From Caldifarciminota bacterium (GTDB taxonomy: Bacteria; Hydrothermota; Tepidihabitantia; Tepidihabitantales; Tepidihabitantaceae), in assembly GCA_016935295.1 (NCBI GenBank), contig JAFGRF010000027.1:1-13341 (forward strand): a DNA stretch of 13,341 nt, in the 5' to 3' direction. Numbering within the stretch: the stretch's first letter is position 1; every line of letters starts with the position of its first letter. The notes under the pieces are model-generated. The model was not told the origin of the DNA and searched no databases. It worked only from the letters and a program-made list of their open reading frames with translations. Position numbers and translations under genes: made by a program. Positions 1-5,369 of the stretch are shown one piece after another.

Positions 1-80
1 AGTTGGTCGCGGGCTTGAGCTTCGGAAGCGGGGCGGCGGCAGTTGTCTCGAGACGGAGGTCGGTTTGCGGTCGCGGCGGT

Positions 81-1466
81 TTAGCGCCGGATGGTCAGCT
101 TGGCCGCCGGTACGCCCTGAGCCGGGCGCACGAAGTAGATACCCTCGGCCAGCGGCTTGACACTGTTGGTCCCGGGCTTGAGCAGCAATACGCGCCTGCC
201 CGCAGCGTCGAGCAACCAGGCGCTGTTCTTCTCCAACAGGCGGACCGCACTCGACGCCACGGTCGGCCGCACACTGGTTTGGCCGGACGGCGGTGCAGCC
301 GCGCCCCCGAGAACGCCGACCTGGACGTGGTTCGTCTTGTAGAAGACCTCTTCCTGTGAGCCGAATCGCTGGTCCCAGAACAAGAGGTGCACGTACCCGT
401 CCTCGTCCAGCATCGGCTTTGCCGGACCGGTCGCCACATCGTACCAGGTGAGCATCGTGGAGTCGGCCCACTGTCCGGAGCCGGGGTCATAGCGCCGGTA
501 GGTCAGCGCCCAGATGTCCTGGTTCCCGACATGGGTCAGGTGCCTCTCGCCCGTCTGTTTGTTGACGCCGACCATCGGCCTGGGCGCTCCGGCCCAGGAG
601 TAGAAGTGCGTCACCGCTCCCCAGGTCATCGTGTCCCGGTTCCAGATACGGTAGTGAATACGCAGCTCCGGACCGCCGCCGGAGTAGGTGAGATGGATGT
701 TGCCGGCGGAGTCGGAGTCCATGTCCGGCTGGATGGCTTCGTAGCCGTGGAAGGTGATGCGTGCGGCAGTTGACCACGAGTCGCCGTTGTGGAACCGGTG
801 CCAGAGTTGCTGCGTATCAGTCCGCGCGTCCTGCCAGACGACATGGACCCAGCCGTCTCCGGTTGCATGGACATCGTAGTAGCCGGTGGGCACGGCCGCT
901 GGGCCGGTGAGGTCCTGTGGGGCAGTCCAGCCGCGCCCGGTTTTGTAGCAGTAGACGATTCCGGGCGGGGTTTCGCGCTCCCTGAGCCAGAAGGCGAAGA
1001 CCGTGTCGGAGGCGACGACCGCCAGGGGCCGGCCTGAATAGCCGAGCGAGTCCTGGTAGGTCAGGCGCTCTTCCGGGTCCCAGTCGCCAGTCGCGCCGTC
1101 CCGCCGCCGGTACCCGACGTCGAAGTAAGTGTAAGGCCCGCCCCACCGCCGCATGAAGACCACATGGGCGCCGTTGTCGGCGCCGACCGCGATGTCGGGT
1201 GTGTTGTGCACCGTATCCAGGCTGCCGACCGAGAAGATCTCGCCCCAGCCGGTCGAGTCCTTGCACCGATAGTGTATTTCGTCGTAGCCGCCCAGCCGGC
1301 GATTGTCTTTCCACACTGCGTGCAGCCGGCCAAGGTTGTCGATGGCGAGCGCGGGGTCGCGCGATTCCTGTCCGTCGTTGAGGCTCAGGAGCGTATCCGG
1401 GGTCCAGCCCGGCGGCGAATCAGCCGGCGCTGCCACGAGCATCAGCACCAGCGAAAGAACGGTCAC
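81..1466 (-). CDS. Secreted repeat (propeller-like) protein with T9SS-like C-terminal sorting tail
   Basis: A 461-residue protein starting at GTG, with AGGAG five bases upstream. Residues 1-14 are hydrophobic (a short signal peptide ending near AAPADS). The body has about six repeats in which a strand such as LHAVWKDNR (48-56), VHVVWQDAR (207-215), IHLTYSGGG (257-265) or VHLLFWDQR (359-367) is followed by a strand such as DEIHYRC or EVFYKTN. This is the pattern of sialidase/BNR-like six-bladed propellers, but I see no catalytic sialidase residues, so enzyme activity should not be assumed. Residues about 398-461 (WLLDAAGRRV, then GIYFVRP, ending KLTIRR) resemble a Por/type IX secretion sorting domain, which implies export and surface attachment or release. 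It is a monocistronic gene with its own promoter. Family placement is inferred from repeat shape; the C-terminal tail is the more specific signal. Confidence 0.85.
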   Translation of the reverse strand: MTVLSLVLMLVAAPADSPPGWTPDTLLSLNDGQESRDPALAIDNLGRLHAVWKDNRRLGGYDEIHYRCKDSTGWGEIFSVGSLDTVHNTPDIAVGADNGAHVVFMRRWGGPYTYFDVGYRRRDGATGDWDPEERLTYQDSLGYSGRPLAVVASDTVFAFWLRERETPPGIVYCYKTGRGWTAPQDLTGPAAVPTGYYDVHATGDGWVHVVWQDARTDTQQLWHRFHNGDSWSTAARITFHGYEAIQPDMDSDSAGNIHLTYSGGGPELRIHYRIWNRDTMTWGAVTHFYSWAGAPRPMVGVNKQTGERHLTHVGNQDIWALTYRRYDPGSGQWADSTMLTWYDVATGPAKPMLDEDGYVHLLFWDQRFGSQEEVFYKTNHVQVGVLGGAAAPPSGQTSVRPTVASSAVRLLEKNSAWLLDAAGRRVLLLKPGTNSVKPLAEGIYFVRPAQGVPAAKLTIRR

Positions 1467-1490
1467 GTCATCTCCTGTCTAGATACGGTA

Positions 1491-1518
1491 GTTATAGCCG
1501 GCTGTCTGGTATTGTCAA
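1491..1518 (-). promoter_or_regulatory. Sigma-70-type promoter for the secreted protein gene
   Basis: On the minus strand TTGACA (1518-1513) is followed after 16 bases by TATAAC (1496-1491). The predicted start of transcription is near 1484, leaving a leader of about 18 bases that contains the AGGAG site of the gene starting at 1466. Confidence 0.7.
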
Positions 1519-1893
1519 TTTCGGCCGTCGCGACAGCTCAGGTGCCCATGGCGAGGACGCAAACCAAGATTCGGCGTACACAGGGCCGGGAGAGGCATGT
1601 CGAATCCGCATGCACCCACTGACTGCCGCGGCGGGAAGAACGTACCGACCGAACGGTCGGACAAGCGGCGTGGGCAGACCTACGCCAGCCCCCCTGCGTC
1701 CCTGCTAGTCTGAAGTCGGGCAAAGCGGCCGATTCGGTGCATTTGCGGGGAGCGAAGAGGGACGGGAATCTCAGGCCGGCCCCAGCGGCAATAAGATGGC
1801 GAAACAAATGCACTTAGCTAATGGTCATCACATGCTAGTATCAATAATATCAATGCACACATTAATTAATCTAACATATTGTGAATCTTTTTG
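1519..1893. other. Non-coding divergent spacer with an AT-rich island
   Basis: No credible gene is seen between the two divergent promoters. The first part (1519-1790) is GC-rich and holds a palindrome at 1645-1660. From about 1797 to 1893 the composition turns sharply AT-rich (for example ATTAATTAAT at 1861-1870). The AT-rich part ends directly at the -35 element of the operon promoter, so it may act as an UP-type element or as a binding region for a nucleoid protein. That role is inferred from position and composition only. Confidence 0.5.
1645..1660. promoter_or_regulatory. 16-bp palindrome, possible TetR-type operator
   Basis: CCGACCG, then AA, then CGGTCGG forms a perfect inverted repeat. 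Its size and CCGACCG/CGGTCGG arms are like operators of TetR-family repressors. It lies more than 120 bases from either promoter and no TetR gene is in the window, so its function is uncertain. Confidence 0.3.
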
Positions 1894-1921
1894 TTGACAT
1901 CCTGCATCTAATGGCTATGAT
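1894..1921 (+). promoter_or_regulatory. Sigma-70-type promoter of the SHOCT/DUF4097 operon
   Basis: TTGACA at 1894-1899 is followed after 16 bases by TATGAT at 1916-1921. The predicted start is near 1928, giving a leader of about 100 bases before the first gene at 2031. An AT-rich stretch lies immediately upstream. Confidence 0.7.
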
Positions 1922-1952
1922 GACAGGCATGAGTGAGTATCTAAACCACAAA

Positions 1953-1975
1953 GCCGGCAGCCTGAAGGCTGCGGC
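1953..1975 (+). promoter_or_regulatory. Hairpin in the operon 5' leader
   Basis: GCAGCC, TGAA loop, GGCTGC (1957-1972), extended by GCC/GGC pairing across a one-base bulge. It sits in the predicted leader about 55 bases upstream of the first start codon and does not hide the GGAGG site at 2021. It may stabilise the RNA or be an attenuator; nothing more specific can be read. Confidence 0.35.
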
Positions 1976-2030
1976 GACAGAATCATGCCTGAATTCCGCA
2001 AGGGGTCTGATATCGAGTCTGGAGGTCCCA

Positions 2031-2261
2031 ATGAACAAAGCGCTGACCGTTGTGGTGGCTGTGGCATTGGTCGCAGCCTTGTTCTTCGGAGCGGCCGAAA
2101 CCGCGAAGTACCGCACGCAGGATGGCCGCAGTGGTTACCAGCAGGGAATCATGCCCGAAGTAGTTGTCAAAGCCGAGATGCCGCGGCTCGTGATGCCGAC
2201 CGTGGAAGTGCATGCGTTCCGGACCGTGGCGGCGAGCCGTACGGCCGCCAACGTCTTCTAG
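2031..2261 (+). CDS. Small exported hypothetical protein, first gene of the operon
   Basis: A 76-residue protein. The frame is open from 1881, but the ATG at 2031 has GGAGG five bases upstream and is followed at once by an N-terminal signal (MNKALTVVVAVALVAALFFG), so 2031 is the better start. Cleavage could fall around A21-A25. The mature part is only about 50 residues, with a Val/Met/Pro-rich stretch (PEVVVKAEM, then PRLVMPTVEV), which could be a short beta hairpin. No family recognised. Its stop overlaps the ribosome site of the DUF2089 gene, so the two are co-translated. As the only fully exported product of a predicted envelope-stress operon it is a candidate periplasmic sensor or effector; that is inference. 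Confidence 0.65.
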   Translation: MNKALTVVVAVALVAALFFGAAETAKYRTQDGRSGYQQGIMPEVVVKAEMPRLVMPTVEVHAFRTVAASRTAANVF

Positions 2262-2270
2262 GAGCGGGCA

Positions 2271-2654
2271 ATGGCACGCAAGGGACTGGTTTCGCGCTGC
2301 CCGGTATGCGATTCGGGCATGACGGTTTCGGAACTCACCTGTGAATCGTGTGGCACCTCAGTCCGTGGTCGGTTCCCGGTTCCCGACCTCTGTCGGTTGC
2401 CGGACGAACTCTACCAGTTCCTGGTAGTCTTCATCAAGAACCGCGGGGTAATCCGGGATGTGGAAAAGGAACTGGGCATTTCCTACCCGACTGTGCGTTC
2501 GCGCCTGGACATGGTGCTGGCAGCATTGGGGTTCGGAGAACAGATTCCCGGCTCCGATTCAGGGCAGGTAATCGAGATGCTGGAGCGCGGAGAGATTTCG
2601 GCGGAAGAGGCTGAGAAGTTGCTCCGCGGCGAGGGCGAAGAGAAGCAGGAGTGA
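2271..2654 (+). CDS. DUF2089 family protein (zinc ribbon, HTH, SHOCT-like tail)
   Basis: A 127-residue protein with AGGAG six bases before the ATG. Cys10, Cys13, Cys24 and Cys27 (CPVC and CESC) form a zinc ribbon. Residues about 40-85 match the DUF2089 core, including the helix-turn-helix-like stretch VEKELGISYPTVRSRLD (64-80), so DNA binding is plausible. Residues about 99-119 (VIEMLERGEISAEEAEKLL) are a SHOCT-like motif also present in three neighbours. Length and architecture agree with the family; its molecular function is not established. It may be the regulator of this operon, an inference from the HTH and the position. It is followed by a gap of about 108 bases before the DUF4097 gene. 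Confidence 0.88.
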   Translation: MARKGLVSRCPVCDSGMTVSELTCESCGTSVRGRFPVPDLCRLPDELYQFLVVFIKNRGVIRDVEKELGISYPTVRSRLDMVLAALGFGEQIPGSDSGQVIEMLERGEISAEEAEKLLRGEGEEKQE

Positions 2655-2762
2655 ATGTGGTTTTGCCATTAGCGCCGTGGCCGGACAATGAAGGCTCGGG
2701 TCCTGCAGAGCAGGGCCGGGGTAGGAAAGCCGGCACGCGACGGAAGAAATAAGGAGAGCAAG

Positions 2763-3689
2763 ATGAGCAACGAAAGAGACCGGATTCTGAGACTGCTGGA
2801 AGACGGCAAGATTTCTGCCGACCAGGCGACGCGCCTGATTGAGGCGCTGGGTTCGGAGAGGACCGAGAGCGAATTCGGCATGCCGCACACCCATTTCGGG
2901 CCGCGGCGTCACTTCCGGGTGCGCACCCGGCCGCGGGACCTCGATCGGATTCCCGACGTCGTGGCCACCGCGGTGGCCTCGGCTATGAAGAACGGCTTCG
3001 GGGAACCGGGTGAGGAGCGGACGAACGAATTCCCGGGCAAGCGCGACCTGCTGGTGAAGAGCGTGAGCGGCGACGTCGAAGTCACCCGCGCAGAGGAAGG
3101 GCGGGTCGAGCTCAGCTACTCGGGCGGAATGGTCAAGGCCCGTTCGAGCGGGGACCAGGTAGTCGTTCGGACCATGGCCGGCGACGTTGCGGCAGCCATG
3201 CCGCCCGACGGCCGGCTCGAGCTCGAGGTCGTGTCGGGGGACGTGTCCGTCAGCCAGGGCAGCGCGCGCGTCGAAGTCAAGACGGTGTCGGGCGACGTCG
3301 GCATCAACCAGGCCTCTGGCGGCGCGCAGGTCAAGACCGTGTCCGGCGACGTCAACCTCGCCGACGTGAGCGGAGACCTGACGATCGAGACACGGTCGGG
3401 CGACGTGGAGCTGGTTCCCGGGGGGCCGGTTACGGGCAACCTGCGGACCGTATCCGGCGATGTCACGGTCGCGCTGCCCAAGGACGCGGACCTGGTCCTG
3501 GAGATGGACATCGAGGAGGATGGCGAAATCGAGGTCGACGACGACCTTCCGCATGAGGTACTAGAGGAGAGCGAAGACCATCTGAAGGTGAAGCTCGGGG
3601 CGGGCAGTCAGACCCTGGTCGTGAAGACCCGGGACGGTGACATCAGCATCCGCGCGGCAGAAGAGGATAGACCCGAAGAGCAGATGTAA
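2763..3689 (+). CDS. DUF4097 family protein with SHOCT-like N-terminus (YvlB/LiaX-like)
   Basis: A 308-residue protein. The frame opens at 2688, but the ATG at 2763 has AAGGAG six bases upstream and begins with the motif itself, so it is preferred. Residues 6-30 (RILRLLEDGKISADQATRLI) are the SHOCT-like helical hairpin typical of YvlB/LiaX N-termini. Residues about 95-296 carry nine repeats centred on SGDV or GDI (SVSGDV, VVSGDV, KTVSGDV, DVSGDL, RSGDVE, DGDISI) spaced about 15-25 residues apart, the DUF4097 beta-solenoid. The last part is very acidic (about 248-271). No signal peptide or membrane helix is visible. LiaX of enterococci is linked to the response to cell-envelope antimicrobials; a similar role here is by analogy. 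The stop codon starts a heptamer array. Confidence 0.88.
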   Translation: MSNERDRILRLLEDGKISADQATRLIEALGSERTESEFGMPHTHFGPRRHFRVRTRPRDLDRIPDVVATAVASAMKNGFGEPGEERTNEFPGKRDLLVKSVSGDVEVTRAEEGRVELSYSGGMVKARSSGDQVVVRTMAGDVAAAMPPDGRLELEVVSGDVSVSQGSARVEVKTVSGDVGINQASGGAQVKTVSGDVNLADVSGDLTIETRSGDVELVPGGPVTGNLRTVSGDVTVALPKDADLVLEMDIEEDGEIEVDDDLPHEVLEESEDHLKVKLGAGSQTLVVKTRDGDISIRAAEEDRPEEQM

Positions 3690-3749
3690 GATGATAGATG
3701 TGAGAAGTGAGATGGAAGAAATGAGGACCTATGGATACAGGAGGAGCAG
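3687..3749. repeat. Heptamer array filling the gap between two operon genes
   Basis: The 63 bases from the TAA stop of the DUF4097 gene to the base before the next GTG start divide into exactly nine heptamers. The first units are TAAGATG, ATAGATG, TGAGAAG, TGAGATG, and the last contain the Shine-Dalgarno sequence. Similarity is clear over the first six units (to about 3728) and fades after that. Confidence 0.6.
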
Positions 3750-3938
3750 GTGATACGGTCGATTATCTGGGGTTTGGTTATCATCGCAATCGGGATGTGG
3801 ATATGGCTGGCCAAGCTCGGAGTCATCACGTCGGGCATCATTTTCCGGCGCGACTGGCCCATCATCATCGTCATAGTCGGTTTGCTCACAGTCGGCGAAG
3901 GCATTTCCTGGGCGTTCCGGCGCGGGAGGAGAAAGTGA
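3750..3938 (+). CDS. Small two-helix membrane protein (LiaI/LiaF N-terminal-like)
   Basis: A 62-residue protein starting at GTG with AGGAGG (3739-3744) five bases upstream. Two hydrophobic segments (about residues 4-27 and 36-53) are joined by FRRDWP, followed by a basic tail (FRRGRRK). This W/G-rich hairpin with a conserved RDWP turn resembles the membrane part of LiaF/LiaI and DUF5668 proteins. It is a paralogue of the next gene: both share GMWIWL or GTWIWL, a following L-V strand, RDWP and IV..G. Its stop overlaps the next start (GTGA), so the two are translationally coupled and may form a heteromeric membrane complex. Confidence 0.8.
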   Translation: MIRSIIWGLVIIAIGMWIWLAKLGVITSGIIFRRDWPIIIVIVGLLTVGEGISWAFRRGRRK

Positions 3939-4195
3939 AGCGGATCATCGGCTGGGGCATCTTCCTTGTCCTGCTCGGCACCTGGATCTGGCTCTCGGCC
4001 CTGAACGTACCGTACATGGTCTTCGGCCGCGACTGGCCGCTGTTGATCGTGGCCTTTGGCATCTACGTCATTTACCGCCGGATAGCCCGGTACCGCCGGC
4101 GTCACCGCAAGAGCGCGTCGCAGGTGATAACCGACCTTGAGACCGGCAAGATCGATGTGGACAAGGCGGTCGTGGAAATCAGGAGGTCGCGATGA
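3935..4195 (+). CDS. Two-helix membrane protein with SHOCT-like cytoplasmic tail
   Basis: An 86-residue protein starting at the GTG that overlaps the previous stop (GTGA), with GGAGG five bases upstream. The frame is open further upstream, but that part reads as the shadow of the preceding gene. Helices lie at about 4-22 and 34-50 with GRDWP between them, then a very basic segment (YRRIARYRRRHRK) that should stay in the cytoplasm. The tail, residues 62-83 (SQVITDLETGKIDVDKAVVEI), matches the SHOCT-like motif of its neighbours. It therefore looks like a membrane anchor for the motif, a possible docking point for the soluble SHOCT proteins. Its stop overlaps the next start (ATGA). Confidence 0.8.
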   Translation: MKRIIGWGIFLVLLGTWIWLSALNVPYMVFGRDWPLLIVAFGIYVIYRRIARYRRRHRKSASQVITDLETGKIDVDKAVVEIRRSR

Positions 4196-4554
4196 ACGAC
4201 GAACAGGACCGCGTACTGAAACTGCTTGAAGAGAAGAAGATAACCGCGGACGAGGCGTCGAAGCTGCTCAATGCCATCAACCGCAGCCAGGGCGGCACAG
4301 GTGGACGCAACAAATTCCTCAAGGTCCGGGTCTATCCTCGCGGTTCGGACAAAGCCAAGGTCAACGTTACCCTGCCCATCGGCCTGGTGAAGTGGGGGAT
4401 GAACTTCATCCCGGCAGAGGCCCGGGCCAAGATCGAAGAGCAGGAAATCGACATGAAGATGATCGCGGACGCGCTGGAAAAGGGCATTACGGGCAAGATT
4501 GTCGATGTGGACGAAGACGAACACGGCAACCACGTCGAAATCTGGCTCGAATAG
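4192..4554 (+). CDS. SHOCT-like domain protein (YvlB/LiaX N-terminal type)
   Basis: A 120-residue protein with AGGAGG five bases before the ATG. Residues 6-29 (RVLKLLEEKKITADEASKLL) are the SHOCT-like helical hairpin. After a Gly/Arg linker, residues about 42-120 form a second domain (FLKVRVYPRG, VNVTLPIGLVKWG, GKIVDVDEDE, HVEIWLE) found in small SHOCT-like proteins of Firmicutes and other phyla. It is cytoplasmic, with no membrane segment. It is the last gene of the operon: the stop is followed after 21 bases by a strong hairpin. A fragment matching its last codons and that hairpin recurs at 11282-11352. Confidence 0.85.
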   Translation: MNDEQDRVLKLLEEKKITADEASKLLNAINRSQGGTGGRNKFLKVRVYPRGSDKAKVNVTLPIGLVKWGMNFIPAEARAKIEEQEIDMKMIADALEKGITGKIVDVDEDEHGNHVEIWLE

Positions 4555-4575
4555 CCGAGGACTGCTTCAGGATAC

Positions 4576-4600
4576 GTGCGGGTGCGTTTCGCACCCGCAC
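4576..4600 (+). terminator. Hairpin terminator at the end of the SHOCT operon
   Basis: GTGCGGGTGCG, loop TTT, CGCACCCGCAC: an 11-bp perfect GC-rich stem 21 bases after the stop. It is followed by TTCGCTTCC, which is T-containing but not a true T tract, so termination may be partial or need a factor. A second copy of the element is at 11328-11352. Confidence 0.6.
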
Positions 4601-4609
4601 TTCGCTTCC

Positions 4610-4643
4610 CGGCCCGGACGAAGGCAGAGCCTCTACCGGGCCG
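4610..4643. terminator. Second hairpin between convergent genes
   Basis: CGGCCCGG (4610-4617) pairs with CCGGGCCG (4636-4643), with a smaller AGGC/GCCT stem inside. It lies between the plus operon and the minus response regulator gene and could serve either strand. No T tract follows. Confidence 0.4.
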
Positions 4644-4748
4644 AAACCTCTGCAATGGATTGGATGGTCAGGCGGTACCGGGTAGTGGGCGTTGTGGCTC
4701 GGATGCGCGCTGGTAGGTCCTGCCAGAGCTCGCGCTCGTGGCTCGCGA

Positions 4749-5192
4749 CTACGCGCCCGCTCCGATTGTCGGCATCTCGACGACGGCGAGGAACTCCCCG
4801 AGCCGGCGGACCGCATCGGCGAATCGCTCGTACTCAACCGGTTTGGACAGGTAGCAACTGCATCCCAGTTCGTGGCAGCGAGCAACCTCCCGCGGGTCAT
4901 CGGTCGTGGTGACCATGACGACCGGCAGCTTCTTCAGTTCCGGATCCAGCTTGACCCGGCGCAGCACCTCGACACCATCGACTTTCGGCATCTTGATGTC
5001 GAGCAACAGCAGGTACGCGGTGTCGGGCGTGCGCTGCAGGTCGCCGCGCCGCTGCAGAAAGTCGAGCGTCTGCTGTCCGTCGCTGAATCGCAACTGCTCG
5101 CCGCCGATGCCCGCGCGCTTCAGGTTCCTCTGTATCAAAGCGGCGTGCGCCTCATCGTCCTCGGCAACCAGGACTACAACTTCTTCCTTCAT
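4749..5192 (-). CDS. Rcp1-type single-domain response regulator
   Basis: A 147-residue CheY-like receiver with AGGAGG five bases before the ATG. The acidic pocket is E11, D12, D13; the phosphoacceptor is D65 (LLLLDIKMPKVDG); the conserved Thr is in VTTTDD (95-97) and Lys is K117 (LSKP). The longer loop before D65 and the DPELKKLPVV stretch are typical of Rcp1-like partners of hybrid or phytochrome-type kinases. There is no output domain, so it acts by protein contact or as a phosphate relay. It lies 177 bases downstream of the histidine kinase gene on the same strand, making it the likely phosphorylation partner of that kinase. The end of the gene overlaps a short heptamer-like tract. Confidence 0.93.
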   Translation of the reverse strand: MKEEVVVLVAEDDEAHAALIQRNLKRAGIGGEQLRFSDGQQTLDFLQRRGDLQRTPDTAYLLLLDIKMPKVDGVEVLRRVKLDPELKKLPVVMVTTTDDPREVARCHELGCSCYLSKPVEYERFADAVRRLGEFLAVVEMPTIGAGA

Positions 5193-5222
5193 AGCACCCT
5201 CCTAGTCTGTCGGTGATACGTG

Positions 5223-5368
5223 ACTCGCAGTTCGTATCCGGTAGCTCGGGACTCCGTCCAATCGAGACGAGGATATCGCTCCTGTGGAAGCCGGCCAAGA
5301 AAGGGCATGCCCCGGGCGACGGACTCTTGTCTTCTCTGTCGGGAACTCGCGCCTCGCAACTCGCAACT
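5223..5368. repeat. Heptamer-rich spacer between kinase and regulator genes
   Basis: Two in-phase blocks are visible. At 5334-5368 five units include two identical CGCAACT copies preceded by GGGAACT and CGCGCCT. On the coding strand this block starts at the kinase stop codon as TAGGAGT, TGCGAGT, TGCGAGG. At 5223-5257 the units are weaker (ACTCGCA, GTTCGTA, TCCGGTA). No gene is seen here; a clear promoter for the regulator gene was not found. Confidence 0.5.
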
Positions 5369-5369
5369 C

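Noticed and set aside
1538..1813. 91-residue minus-strand frame in the divergent spacer
   Set aside because: Arg/Ser/Ala-rich with no ribosome site; it contains the palindrome at 1645-1660 and reads as non-coding GC-rich sequence.
1881..2030. Longer N-terminus for the small exported protein
   Set aside because: The upstream start codon precedes the promoter elements and lacks a ribosome site, whereas 2031 has GGAGG and a signal peptide.
2559..3554. 331-residue open frame on the minus strand
   Set aside because: It is antisense to the DUF4097 gene, whose SGDV repeats produce a long Val/Asp/Arg-rich mirror frame. No domain or ribosome site supports it.
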